In this document: one piece after another, positions 1-11,441 of the stretch | Numbering within the stretch: position 1 is the first letter of the stretch | Layout: every line of letters begins with the position of its first letter | Assembly: GCA_027475525.1 (NCBI GenBank) | Contig: JAMWFC010000037.1 | Span: forward strand, 377,419 to 441,418 | Reading direction: 5' to 3' | DNA from: Macrolepiota albuminosa | Taxonomy: Eukaryota; Basidiomycota; Agaricomycetes; Agaricales; Agaricaceae | Length of the DNA stretch: 64,000 nt | Made by a program: the position numbers and the translations under genes | Notes under the pieces: generated by a model | Database searches by the model: none | What the model saw: the letters and a program-made list of their open reading frames with translations, nothing else | Told to the model about the DNA's origin: nothing

Positions 1-2
1 GG

Positions 3-965
3 ATCTACCTTAGGGAGATCGTTAGGCTGCATGGGCTGCCTAGTACCATAGTGAGCGATCGTGACTCAAAGTTCACGTCCCAATGGTGGAGGGAACTCCA
101 CAAACTGCTAGGAGCATGACTCCTCATGTCGATGTCCTTCCATCCTCAAACGGATGGGCAAACTGAGTGGGCTAACCGCAGTATAGGCCAGATCCTGAGG
201 GCAGTTGTTTGCCCTGACCAACGGGACTGGGTGGACTGGTGCCCACTCGCTGAGTTTGTGATTAACGTGAGTATCTCAGAGACGACAGGGTATGCACCCT
301 TTGAGCTCAATAGAGGGTACATGCCCTCCATGCTGCATGAAATTTGTGCTGATGGGGTGGCCCACCAAGGAGTTGTCGAGTTCGCCAGGCAGGCCCTGGA
401 GAACATTGCGGCGGCGCATGACGCCATCATAGAGATGTGAGTCTTTCAGGCAAAAAATGCCAATCACCGTAGGTGAGCAGAACTGCCAATAGCAGTAGGA
501 GCGTTGGTTTACTTGTCAACGCGTAACCTGAGACTCCCAAAGGGTCAGGCAAGTAAACTCTGCCCAAAATGGGTAGGCCCATACCGTGTTCTAAACACGG
601 AGCCAAGTACCTCCAACTATGTGTTGGAGCTGCCTCTGGCATTACAGGAATGACACATTGTTCCAAAGTTTCACGTGTTGCTGTTGCGACCATATAGCGC
701 GTCTGATGATGCGCTGTTCCCTAACAGGGCGACCCCGGGCCCCTATGATTTTGGGGCTCGAGACAATGATGAATGGTTTGTTGAGTGCATCATAGGGCAC
801 CGGTCTACTGAGCGTAATACGCTCAAGTTTGAGGTGCGCTGGTCCTTCGGGGACACAACATGGGAGCCACACTCCCATTGCTCCAAGTTGGCGGCACTTG
901 ACCATTATTTGGAGTTGAAGGGCGTTAAGCGCCCACATCAATTAAGTAAGTGTGCCAGCGCTTAA
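3..965 (+). pseudogene. Ty3/gypsy element A: integrase C-terminal half with chromodomain
   Basis: One frame runs from the window edge to the stop at 963. It begins late in the integrase core (SDRDSKF near codon 20, then HPQTDGQTE), passes a GPY/F-like linker (KWVGPYRVL) and ends in a chromodomain-like tail (FEVRWSFGDTTWE). This order is that of chromoviral Ty3/gypsy integrases, which insert the retroelement cDNA and are guided by the chromodomain. Four in-frame TGA codons (117, 438, 474, 651) break the frame, each one C-to-T step from CGA. Gag, protease, RT and the 5' LTR would lie upstream of the window. The copy is dead as it stands. Family assignment is secure, the clade is not. Confidence 0.88.
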
Positions 966-1068
966 TTTGACTGGCAGTGCCAATTGCGGCTTGGCTGAGT
1001 TGGTCAGCAGCTGTGGCTGAAACACGTTTTAAAAGGCGAAATTTCTTTTTCGCTTTCTTCTCTTAACC

Positions 1069-3387
1069 ATGGACAACATGCCCATGGACTGTAGTGAGCA
1101 GCAGCAGCAGCAGTTTGATTTCATGCCGTCGGTCTTACCGTCAGCTGAAGGGGGGGGGCAGATGGCTCCTCCACTGACCCAAAATGCACCCCAGTGGGGA
1201 CAATTGCAACAGGCTGTGGGCTTTCCACAGCAGCAGCAACAACCAGCAGCGGGCTACCCGCCGCAGCAGCTGGTGATCAGTGGCTATCCGCCACACCAAC
1301 TCATGCAGGGCAACTTCATGCCCCAAAATGCACCTGTGGGTGGCTATCAGCCCCAACAACCAGTAGCGGGTGCTTATGTGCCACATCATGCAGAGGGCCA
1401 ATCCCAGCAACAGGCCTACGGGGGGCTAGTCAGCCCCCAAGCAGCGCCAGGATGGGGGCAGTTTGCCCCCGCTATGGCAAGAGGGGCCATGGGTGCACAT
1501 TTTTTGCCCCAGTTTACCGCCTCGGTGCACTACCCTGGCATGGGTGGTGTGCCCATAATGATGCCGTACCCCCCAGCTTGGATGGGGGCTTGGGGCGCAA
1601 TGCCCCAGTATGATGCCTCGTATGAGGCGATAGCCAAGGGAGGCAGGTCGGCTTCCCTGTCGACCACAGTACTAGTCGACAATCTAGAGGGACGCCAAGC
1701 ATCCCTTGTGCAGGCCACCGCGGCCATTGAGAGTACAGAAACTCTCGATACAGAACTAAGCATCAGTTCATCGGCTGATGCGCTGATGGAGAGCCTGGCC
1801 AAGCTCTCCTTGCTACAGCGGCTGGAGATGCCGCACCAATCTGAGCCCAGCTCGGAAGAAGAGTCGCGTCCTTGACGTGACAAAGGAAAAGCACAGGCTG
1901 TCAAGCCCAGTCTCAACCAGGACTTAGTCCTGGCTACCCTTCTCCAACGCCTGGGGGACAACAGGTACGAAGTACCTACAGAGTCATCATTCCTCCGCGA
2001 TGCGGAGGCAGTCGTCCTCATCAGCTGGATGATGGACAACATGGATCATATGTGCGCTCAGCACAAAACTGATCTTCTTGCCTTATTGGCTGCTCATAAG
2101 CGGCAGACTACACCCCCGAGTCGGGACACCGACTCCAGCAAAAGGGTGCGTTGGCAAGGAGTGGAGAATGCGCCCTCCCACTTGACTCAGTCGAGCGTTG
2201 TTGTCCCCGGCTGGGAGGCCGGTCTAGGGTGGGACATCCTTCCCTATGAAGATGCCCCTGCTCCAGCTGCCCCCCAGCTCATCCAGCGCCTTGCCAGCGG
2301 CGCATCTGAGGTCACATCTTCGCGACCATTATCCGTGGTATCCACCATGCACTCTGGGGAGCAGAGTTCCAGAGGCGTGAGCACACGCCCCACTGAGGCT
2401 AAGGCCTCACAACCCTGAAAGGATCATCGGGGTAAGCAACCGGAAGGGCATGCGTACGTCAACGTGCACTTCCCCGAGAATGCCCTGAAAGGGGCCCCAG
2501 AAGCTAACATCCCCTTCTTACCTGCAATACTGGTAAAGGGCCCGCCAGCCCAATTTTTGTGGTGTGTGTGGGCAATGGACCCACGGTCTGATAAGTCTGT
2601 GCCAGAGAGGCTGCCATCCCCACCCTCCGATGACGATTGGTATGAGGAGCCTGAAGAGGCTCGCATGGAATCCCCTATGCCGCATAAGATGACAGCACAA
2701 CGTATGGCACGCAAATAGCGCAACAGCAATTGAGGGGCCAAGATGGACCGTTGAGCGCAGGATAGCGCCAAACGAGGAGCTGCCCTCCTCGAGGACAAAA
2801 CCGGGCGCATCCCTGATGCACTCGGTGTTGTGATCTACCATGATCACACTGTTGAGCGCCAGAACTCATTCTTTGGCGTGGGGTTATCTCCCCAGTTCTA
2901 TTGGTCGCTGGTGACCAATACTATCTTTGTCAGGCAAGAAGCCTGTGCAGCCAGGTTCTTCGAGGCCGATAAAGAGGGCAACGCCGTGTCGACGCCCCAC
3001 AACAGTAACGTGTACCAAGTGGTACCTCACGGGTTTCCCTGCAGTCCTTGAGAGCTCTGCAGGCTCCATTCACTGGTGAACAACCAGTTTACACCGATTT
3101 GTCAGCGTCAGTTGGGCTATCTATTGCTCAACAAATTCAAGCGGGTGGCGCTGAACTGCCACCCTACTGCCCGAGACAGAACCATGTCTCACTTACTTGA
3201 CGAGGTCTCATATAAGACTATCGCGGTACCCTTTGCAAGTCCCAAGGAGCAGGAGAATGCCCCACGAATGATTGTGCCAATGTGGATCTATCGCCGCAAA
3301 GAGGGAGGGAGAATTGCCTTCATCGGCCTTACTCCCCCTGATCCAAAGCAACTGTTTGCTTTGGACTACCTGGGCTCATATGCTCTC
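1069..3387 (+). pseudogene. Gypsy A third ORF (env position), 5' part
   Basis: The ORF starts at an ATG in CCATGG context 104 bp after the integrase stop. A single frame continues through six stops (TGA 1873, 2416, 2731, 2752, 3049; TAG 2716) until the KDZ insertion at 3388-3394, and resumes at 18746. Residues about 5-190 are rich in Gln, Pro, Gly and Met with a poly-Q run and GYPP/QQP repeats. Then comes a Ser/Glu-rich stretch and a more ordered Trp/Tyr-rich part (for example VPMWIYRRKEGG). I do not recognise a domain. By position it is an extra ORF between integrase and the 3' LTR. It could alternatively be a gag-like ORF of an adjacent broken element. No LTR fits in the 104-bp gap, which favours one element. 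Confidence 0.7.
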
Positions 3388-3394
3388 CTCTATG
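3388..3394 (+). repeat. KDZ target-site duplication, left copy
   Basis: CTCTATG occurs here and at 18746-18752, directly flanking the element. Taking out the element plus one copy joins the two halves of the interrupted ORF in frame (CTC at 3388 and CTC at 18746 occupy the same codon). Confidence 0.8.
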
Positions 3395-4024
3395 CACATA
3401 GAGACATCACAACGGTACGTGTCATACGTCGTATGGGAGCTCATTTTGTGCCGTACCATACGTGTCCAGCAGAGTCCACTACACTGGAGCAGCGCAGTGC
3501 CCACAGTGCTGTAGAATACAGAGCCGCAGATGTGTCACAATGTGCTGTATGACACGGTCCAGTGGATCAATAAAAGGTGGGCATACACATGTGCATGCAG
3601 GCCTGGTAGATGCCAGTGGACACTAGCGGATGTCAATGTGCATCAGCGGCCACCAGCGGGCATCAGCCCACGAGTGAAAGCCTCCTCCATTGGTGGACGT
3701 CATGGCATGAATCAACCCTCCTCGAGGTTCCCCACTTCCCTCCCCTCTCCCTTCCTCCCCGCAATAACTCGAGGCTGCACGCCTCCCCTTCCCTCCTTTT
3801 CCCACCCCCAACGCCAGCATACATCCACAAAAGGGCCCTGCAGACCTACGCAGGCCTATGCAAGCCACAAGTGGACAGCCACGCAGACCTATATCGACTC
3901 ACTCAAACCTATGCAGGCCCTCCCAGGCCTGCGCAGGGCACCAGCGGACATCTGCAGAGGCCTATGCCGGTACACAGTGGCTGGTTGGACCAAAGAAAAA
4001 GAAACATTGTCTTTGCCCACTGTA

Positions 4025-4105
4025 TGCCTGTGGGGGGGAATCGAACCCCCAGCCTTGGGCAGGCCTCCAGCAATGGAACGCACATTTAACCGTTGCACCA
4101 CAGGT
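4025..4105 (-). other. tRNA-like module, class II-like (left arm)
   Basis: This 81-nt minus-strand sequence has an A-box (TGGTGCAACGG), a B-box (GGTTCGATTCC) in a G/C-paired T-arm, an acceptor stem ACCTGTG/CACAGGC with one mismatch at the first pair, and a GCCT...AGGC hairpin where a long variable arm would sit. The anticodon arm does not fold cleanly. It looks tRNA-derived and could carry a pol III promoter. A working tRNA is doubtful. A near-identical copy lies inverted at 18035-18115. Confidence 0.55.
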
Positions 4106-4409
4106 CTGTTACCAATGGATAGAGTCAAAGGTTGGATAACACAATGAGCAGACGTCCACCTACATCCTCACAGGTCCCCATATGGATATTTTGAGGTGGA
4201 AGGGGGGTGGCATACCTCCCAAAAGAGGTTTCGTGGCTTGAAAGGGGCGTTGGCATCATCTGCCATCAGCTGGCATCCGTCGGAGTTTGTCGGCAGCCGT
4301 TGTGACCCACTGGCATCCGTCAGCAACCCCCAGCATCATCTGGCATTGTCCAGCATCAGGGCAGGAGAGAAGGAAAGGGGGTGCGTGGGTGTCTGCCGCA
4401 TGGAGTGGC

Positions 4410-4565
4410 ATCTCGGAGAGCGTGGGGGGTGGCAGAAGAGGGATGGGGATGGGGAGAAAGAGGGGGAAGGGGAAGGGGGAGGGGGAGGAGCGGAGAGCGT
4501 GGGGGGTGGCAGAAGAGGGATGGGGATGGGGAGAAAGAGGGGGAAGGGGAAGGGGGAGGGGGAGG
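4410..4565 (+). repeat. G/A-rich low-complexity block with 77-bp duplication
   Basis: The block is almost all G and A (GGGGAAGGGG type). It contains an exact 77-bp direct duplication (4414 and 4491). The mirror block in the right arm is pyrimidine-rich (17590-17665) and lacks this duplication. Confidence 0.8.
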
Positions 4566-5122
4566 AGCATGGGTGTACCAGCGGACATAGCAGACGTCGG
4601 ACGTCAGGTCAGGGAGGAGAATGGAAGGGGGGTGCATGTGGTGTACGGGGGTTGCGTGTGAGGTAGTATGGAGAGTGGAGAGGATGGCACTGGGGAGAAA
4701 GAGGAGGAAGGGCAGAAGAGGGTGCGTGAGTGTCCACTGTTTGCTGGCATGTCAGCATGTGACCCAGCTGACGTCAGTGGACAGTAGTTGACGTCCTCTT
4801 CCTGTGTAAAAATGACCAATAATTGAGTAGGGACGGTGCTAGGTTGAAAGAGGAGAAACAAGTCTGGTAGACCTGTGTCCATAGATCCGTTTATTGGCTT
4901 GTGCGCATCATCAAGTTGATCCGTTCAAAACTCTAGAAATTACTGAAGCGGGAATGGGATGGAGGAATTTGCGCACATGAGGATTCCAGTACACGTGAGG
5001 TACTAGAATGAACAGATGCTCAAAGACGACCAACCCATGCCACTGCAGAAATCTCTGGAGTTTTAAACGGATCACATTAATGACGCTAGCGGATGTCAGC
5101 AGCCTGCTGCTATTATATAATG

Positions 5123-5202
5123 TACACTAGTGGGAGTCAAACCCGCCTCTTGCACACAACATGAAATATCAATGTATCAATATTCCATTGTACCACAGGC
5201 GC
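5123..5202 (-). other. tRNA-like module, second family (left arm)
   Basis: Minus-strand B-box-like GGTTTGACTCC within a paired GTGGG/CCCAC arm, with an A-box-like TGGTACAATGG about 40 nt upstream. The acceptor ends do not pair, so this is a tRNA-derived or SINE-like pol III module and not a tRNA. Confidence 0.5.
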
Positions 5203-5289
5203 TTACTACAAGTATTGAATTGACAATGTTAGACTGATATTTATTTACATCATAGCACACATACTGTAAAAAGTTGAGTCATTTATGTG

Positions 5290-5371
5290 CACTAGTGGGA
5301 GTTGAACCCACCTCTTGTGCACAATATGAAATATCAATGTATCAATATTCCATTGTACCACAGGCACTTAC
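5290..5371 (-). other. tRNA-like module, second family (left arm)
   Basis: Diverged copy of the module at 5123-5202, with the same A-box and a B-box variant (GGTTCAACTCC), in the same orientation. Confidence 0.5.
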
Positions 5372-5647
5372 TACAAGTCAGTATTGTACAGAATTTGAAT
5401 GGATAGTGTTATCAATTTTTACTTTTGGTAAATTGACAGGGGGTGGAAGGGGTCTGCTGAAGTGGTATCCTGTACATGAATGGATCCAAGAATTTACCGC
5501 AACTGATTCATCTGTATTGAATTGACAATATTAGACTGATAATTATTTACATCATAGCAGATCCAAGAATTTACCGCAACTGATTCATCTGTATTGAATT
5601 GACAATATTAGACTGATAATTATTTACATCATAGCACTGTCCAGTAA

Positions 5648-5726
5648 GCATCTGTGGTGTAGTGGAATATTCTCAATTGGTATTCCTTGTATCTTGCAGT
5701 AGGTGGGTTTGACTCCCACTAGTGCA
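5648..5726 (+). other. tRNA-like module, second family, opposite orientation
   Basis: A-box-like TGGTGTAGTGG and B-box GGTTTGACTCC in a GTGGG/CCCAC arm. Most of it is repeated at 5731-5803 by an exact 77-bp duplication that is probably an assembly artefact. Confidence 0.5.
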
Positions 5727-6018
5727 TTGAGTGGTGTAGTGGAATATTCTCAATTGGTATTCCTTGTATCTTGCAGTAGGTGGGTTTGACTCCCACTAGT
5801 GCATTGACATCAAACTGTTGAGAATTTTTGACTACACACAGAACATTAGACTGAACGGATTAACTTTATGATGCTAGCATTTTACTTGTAGTAAATTGAT
5901 TGTGTAATCATTGAATAGTGTGTGGTTTTTTCCGTCCATGAGAGTGGCATAACGGATCAAAAATCTTAACAAAAAATAACCAATGGAAAACCACGAATTA
6001 TAGTAACTAACGATTAAA

Positions 6019-7600
6019 TTACTTGTCCGATGTGTATTCCTCCTCTTCATTAGATCTGTGTAATGCATCTGAGCCCAAGAAATCCTCATCAAGCAGGTAG
6101 TCTGAAGTCAAAAATGCAAAGTCCTCCGGTGTATATGGCCCCTGAGGTCTGGTAAGTGTGATGTCTTCATAGTTTGCTCTCAGGCATGATGATGAAGATG
6201 GTGAGGGTGACTCTGACATATCAACGGACACATCATCAGTACAATCAGCTTGATTTAAAGGGCCAATGGGCCTACATTGACCATGTTTTGCTCTAGCGCG
6301 AAATTCTTGTTCTGTTGAAATAAATTAACTATGATTACCAGTGCCAAATTATAACTCACGTTGTTGATACAATTCGTTAATTCTTCTCTTATCCTCGTGT
6401 TGAGTCATATGTGTCTCATATTCCTCCCACTCCCGGACATTGTTACCAGTAGGTAGGGTTGGAGAAGGAGATTGTTGGAAGGGGAAAGACTGGGATTGAA
6501 GAGCTGTTACATCAAAAAGCGGTGGAAGATTTTCTTCATCATCGGCTCCATCCGTCTGTTCTGCCGTCACAAGAAATAGCGGCGGAAGGTCTATGTTGGC
6601 TCGCGAGTGAATAGGAAGAACAGGGACAAAAGAGAAATAAGAGTAAAGTGAGACTTAATCAAATTCGAAACGCTTTGAAGTATAACTTGCTTATGCGTAT
6701 CCAAGAGGTTGCGGGCAAATAAGATTTATTTGGTTGCCCTAGCTCTCTCGCACGGATCCCAAGAGGGAAACTGCACTCAAGCCGGCACGGGCGAAGTACT
6801 AACAAGGCAAGTGCTAAGGAACTGGATGTAGAGTAAAGTAAGAAACCAGAATAAGAGGGGTGGGAGAAATAAAAATGCTGAGTCCAGTTGGACTGACGAG
6901 CTCTATGTCAGTAGGGAAAGGAAGCAGGATTCAATAAGTAATCAAACCTGACGAGCTCTATGTCAGTAGGGAAAGGAAGCAGGACGAGGTTTGAGGGACG
7001 TGAAGGGTGCTATATAAGGTAGACGAGGCCGAAGATGGATAATGAGGCCATTGTCATCAATGCGACAAAGCGATGTGATATGGCCAGTAGAGGACGTGAC
7101 GCAACGCGTAAAGGGTTGATCAATGGTCGATTGACAATGCGACAAAGCGATGTGATATGGTGAGTGGGGGACGTGACACGACACGTAAGGATTGATTAAG
7201 GGTCGTGTCGCTTGCATAGACCTTGATCAAAAGGCTTTTTGATCAATTCATTTTCCTTGTCCTCGCTTGCCATACGTCCACCCCTCCGGACTTCCATTTG
7301 TCTGCCGTCACCAGCTGCCACCATTTTGGGAATGAACAAGGGTGGCAAATCATTGTCTTCCGTCTCCTCTGCCACAGGAATGAACAAAGGAGGCAAAGAA
7401 TTGTCGTCCATCTGCTCTGCTGCAGGAATGAACAAAGGAGGCAATGAATCGTTGTCCATCTGCTCTTCCACAGGAATGAACAAAGGCAGCAAATCATCAT
7501 CTGCCATCTCCTCTGCCGCAGGAATGAACAAAGGAGGCAAAGAATCGTTGTTCATCTGCTCTTCCGCAGGAGGGATACCCTCTAAGTCAGGCGTCAGTTT
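6019..7600 (-). CDS. KDZ cargo gene: acidic protein with repeated LPPLF motif
   Basis: Minus strand. The terminal exon (about 6311-6019) ends in a Glu/Asp-rich tail. It is joined by a good intron (GTGAGT donor at 6359, acceptor ending at 6312) to an exon at about 6590-6360. Upstream, 7600-7196 encodes five imperfect repeats of about 20 residues with the core LPPLFIP followed by an acidic spacer; two more LPPLF copies lie in the 6590-6480 exon. The link between 7196 and 6590 is unresolved and ends in a stop in one frame, so this may be two pieces of one gene. I recognise no enzyme domain. Short hydrophobic motifs in an acidic context suggest a protein-binding or activation region (inference). 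Confidence 0.45.
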
Positions 7601-8181
7601 CCCCCAGCTTCATGAATGTCTGGTGGATATGAGCTGCTGGGGCGGAAGGAAGTTGGGATGCTGGTTGAACCACCACACAAGTGTCAGAGGACTCCTCATT
7701 CCTTTCTTCTTTCACTCTTTATTTCTTCACTCTCCTTTCATTCACTTCCTTATTTCTTCTATCATTCTCTCATTTTGCTGTTACTACTTTTTCAACACTA
7801 TCTGTTAGTACTATTCTCAACCTTTGAGGTGCTCTGGTTCTTTAGCTATCACTCAGACAAGTGTGGGCCCTTCAGCACCGCTCCAGGCTGCTTAGATAAG
7901 CCGGACTTTGCCTTTCTGACTTCTAAAGTCCGGAGTTTTCCTCCCTTGTTTGCACACTTGTTTGGTTAGTCAATTTTTGAGTTTTTAAGGTTTTGTTGTA
8001 CTGTACAGTTGTTTCCCATGCTTCAGAGGCCCCAGAAGCGTCCAACCTGGCATAGGGAATCCCCAGACTTGTTCTCTTTGGATCTCCCTCTGCCAGGTGA
8101 GTAGCTACCTTGATATTGTCAGTATATATTCTAATACACTTTGGATCTCCCTCTGCCAGCTGTGTGACTGAGCCACAGCCT
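7601..8181. other. Intergenic within KDZ element
   Basis: About 580 bp with a pyrimidine-rich stretch (7690-7800). I see no supportable gene. Confidence 0.5.
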
Positions 8182-9218
8182 CTAGAGGTCACCCTTACAA
8201 CAAGAGGGTTCCATTGTAGGGCCATACACCAGTCCAGGTTGACTCTGACTGTAGAGGTGGTGGAATGGATGTTGTGGGTTCGAGGGTTTGATATGCATCA
8301 AGGATGGCCATTGGGGAGAGTCAACATCGGGGAGAGTAGTAAGATGGGCCATGGAGAGGCAGTCTTGAGGGTCAGGCTGCTCACCATCAATACTGTTGGT
8401 ATGGGACTCAATGCCTGTCAATTGGCCTGTCCGAGCAGGATCCACAGACCTGGCAACAGAACTAACAATGGAAGCAGCAACGGACTTGCTGCCAGCAAAC
8501 AGGCAGATCATATCATTGGCTGTTGAGACATGTTCCATCCTATTGAGTGACCGCCACTTGTCTAGGGCTTGAAGCGTCCGCTGGTGGCCCCTGGTGGATC
8601 CGCTACCTGCAAACACACAAAGCAAATTGTCTGGTGGTGGGACGGACATCAATCCATCAGCAGATGGCAATGTCATGGGCAGCTGGCGGTTGCATGCCAA
8701 GAAGCTTTCAACAGAGTGGAAGCCTTGCTGATGTACGAGAAGGCAATGCTCCAGTGTTTCATTGCTTAAGACCTGAACATCCTCTCGGCCAATGTGGTTC
8801 CACCAATCACAGCCATACAGATTCCTGATAAGACCTTGACAGCCATCAATAAACTCCAGAATCTCTGTGGGCAAAGTTTGCTGATTTTGGAGGGGGGAAA
8901 ATCAGCTCATGCTTTTGATAATGTCTGGGACATTGCAGACCACATTATTCAATGATGCTGCCCCCAGATATGACAATACAAAGTTCTATGGCCCACATTC
9001 AGATCATAATATATTTACACATTTTAAAGTTATCTTACCAACTCCTTGTCTAGATGCTGGATAATCCATGCCTCTTCTGCTTCAAGACTTGGCACAAGAT
9101 TGCCAAATATGGAAAGTGCTGCAATGAGGCGCGACTCAATATAGTCAACAACCTCTTGCAAATTTTCTAGTACAGTAGCTTGGGACATGATACTGTATGG
9201 TACAGAGGTAGATGGCAT
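8182..9218 (-). CDS. KDZ element ORF downstream of transposase, function unknown
   Basis: Minus strand. An exon at about 9218-9050 ends at a consensus GTAAGA donor. An acceptor (CCCACAG) near 8868 leads into a 220-codon open stretch to the stop at 8182. The product is a soluble, Leu/Ser-rich protein without recognised motifs. It lies just 3' of the transposase exons, so it may be the replaced or diverged C-terminal part of the transposase or a separate gene. A full KDZ transposase should have more catalytic-core sequence than is visible at 9030-9550, so an internal deletion or replacement is likely. Confidence 0.45.
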
Positions 9219-9549
9219 TGCACTGTTGCTTGTAGAAGCGGATACTGCTATGTATCAGATTTTTGGGCCTTGTAAACAAAAGTGATTTTCAACAATTCCA
9301 TTGCATGTGACTGTCACAAATCTGTTCTGATCCGCTGATGGCAGCAAGCTATAATGTTCTGGATCCATCAGTTCAATCCGTCTCTGCATCTGTCACATCA
9401 ATCCGTTGCTGCATCCATCACATCAATCTGTCTCTGCATCCACCATTTTCACATTGGATCTCTTGCAGTTTGGGGGGAAACAAAATCAGGAAGCACCCGC
9501 CTAAATTTATCACTTGTTGAATTGATGAGCGGACAGCAGACAGGTAGAG

Positions 9550-10926
9550 TTAAAGAATGTCACTCACCGTTGGCTGTTCCTTTGCGCACTTGAGATAGTA
9601 GGTGAGCTCATCCCTCCTGGCCATCATACCACCACCTTCTGAATGCCATACATCATGAGCAGGATTAGAATGTCGGACATGATCCGCCTTGAAGTTGCCG
9701 TCCATCATTAAAGAACAATTGAACTTCCACCAGACAGGATCTTCTTCCCAGTTGGATGGAAGATTGACTCCTGGTTGGGGGCAAGTTGGACAGAATATTG
9801 CAAGTTCACCATGGTCTCTTCTTCCCAGTTGGATGGAAGATTGACTCCTGGTTGGGGGCAAGTTGGACAGAATATTGCAAGTTCACCATGGTCTGGCACC
9901 ATGGGGTGCCTCAATTCATCATGTCCGAAGCCTGCCCACTTCAACTTCTTCAGCCACTGCCATGAACGAGAAATTTGTCGTAGCTCACAGTAAAGGTTAT
10001 CCACCTCACCAGAAGATGCAATTGGGGAAGTTATTCTTGCAATTTTCTGCCAGTACTGGTAGGCGGATGCTTTGCACTCTAGATTCGTCAGACAGAAGTC
10101 ATCCAGCACAGCCATTGTAAAATATGTTTGTGTCCAATCAAATGTACTGGGGACCAGCTCCAAGCGGATGGTATCCTCAACCAAGACATCCATCCCAGAA
10201 CATTCACATGAAATGACAGTAATGTAGTGTACTCCAGTTGTGTGAACAATCTGTTGTATTGGATTCCCAAAGCAATCATATCTGTCCATACAGAACCTGT
10301 TCATAGCTGGCCGATCTTCTGGAATATCTCTATTGGCACATTATTCTCTGGTTCCTGTTGCTCTTCCTCTTCCATGATTTGATCAAGGCTGGCATCCTGA
10401 AGTCTGCTCAGGAAATCTGAAGTCATGGATGGATGCGCTGCCAGATGTCCCAGGTCGCTATCTACTGATGGAAGTTCAACATCCAGTTGATATTTGAGTC
10501 GTATAAACTCTTGCTCCTGAATATCCTTTTGCCGCTCATGGTCCTCAAGAGCCCTGACCCTGACCTTCCCTTGATGACAGTTTGCATGCAATGAATTATG
10601 TTGGATATAGAAATACCCCCCAGTATCTGACATATTCATCGGTTGGAAATACCTACCATTCCATACTTCAGGTCGGTGAAATGGGTTGGAGAGGTGCGTG
10701 CGGCGGAAACATCTGCGACAGAATATTCTTGACCCAACGCAATCACAGCATCACCATTGTGCCAGGTAATGGTCAGGACAAGCAAGGCAATCAGTAACGT
10801 CATCCATTGATTCACGACCAAGCAATCCATTGAGCAACTGTGGAACATGGTTGATGAAGTCGTTAAGATAATCTGCCTGTGTCTATGTATGAACTTGAAT
10901 AATTTGCTCTCAATAATAGCATACAT
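9550..10926 (-). CDS. KDZ transposase with CxC2 cysteine-cluster domain (partial)
   Basis: The minus-strand exons carry the CxC2 region (GVHYITVISCECSG, then MAVLDDFCLTNLECKASA), the CPTCPQPGVNLPSNWEE motif and the first catalytic-core motif SLMMDGNFKADHV, in which the Asp of MDG is the expected metal ligand, then DVWHSEGGGMM. KDZ transposases mobilise DNA elements in Agaricomycetes, and CxC2 is their associated zinc-binding module. The frame break between 9861 and 10304 equals 443 bp; removing one copy of the 77-bp duplication at 9740/9817 leaves 366, a multiple of three, so that break is probably artefactual. The core after LKCAKEQPT, where a GTGAGT donor follows, is not found: the second Asp and the Glu regions are missing. 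Exons at 10926-10301 are an Asp/Glu/Gln-rich N-terminus of lower certainty. Confidence 0.85.
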
Positions 10927-11441
10927 TCAAATCACCTTTACATGCCTTATGGATATGGGCATTGTATCATCTACATCATCTACCGTTGGATAATTGTCCA
11001 AGTGTGCAAAGTTATCATCATCCGGAAATGCCGCAGGTGGTGCACCAGTTACAATTGGAATGGGACCTAGTGGTAGCTGTTGTGTTATGAGGACTGGCAA
11101 CCCTTGTGTGTTCTAAGTGAGTCATGTACTTTCCTCAGCAAACGGGATGAGCCTGATGACTGTTGTTTTTGGTCGCTTGCGTTTCTTCAGAGAGTTCAGG
11201 TTCATGATCAAATATCTATGGCCAGGACCTAGCCATTGTACCGGAGATCTAATGAGACCGCTCATCGATATTGGCAATATGCCCCAATTTGGACAGGCTA
11301 GATACCAGCGGACAGCGGACCCTATCCGTCGATGACAAATGCAACGGACAGTGAACAGAAACAGTGAATGGAAATATATATTTTATCATGTGATCCTTCA
11401 GTTGAGAACTGTGTGGTTGCAGAAATTATATTGTCTACAAA

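Larger units (their letters stand above)
3395..5830. repeat. Left terminal inverted repeat arm of KDZ element
   Basis: The arm is imperfectly inverted relative to 15900-18745. Matching blocks appear in the same order from the tip: the 3545-4200 segment, the GTGGCATACCTCCC block near 4208, a G/A-rich low-complexity stretch (4410-4565), the CTAGAAATTACTGAAGCGGG block near 4933, then tRNA-like modules. Arms of this length are unusual for a cut-and-paste element. Confidence 0.8.

Noticed and set aside
3623..4666. ORFs of 80-200 codons in the KDZ arms
   Set aside because: They are low-complexity or shared by both inverted arms in different frames, with no coding signature.
6893..6985. 55-bp spaced repeat grouped with the 77-bp set
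   Set aside because: Only 37 bp are shared and 18 bp separate the copies. Likewise the 48-bp pair at 16703 is a different kind of repeat.
7059..7210. Another 77-bp duplication (7059/7136)
   Set aside because: The period is 77 but the copies differ at many positions, so it is an old diverged repeat and was left out of the artefact set.
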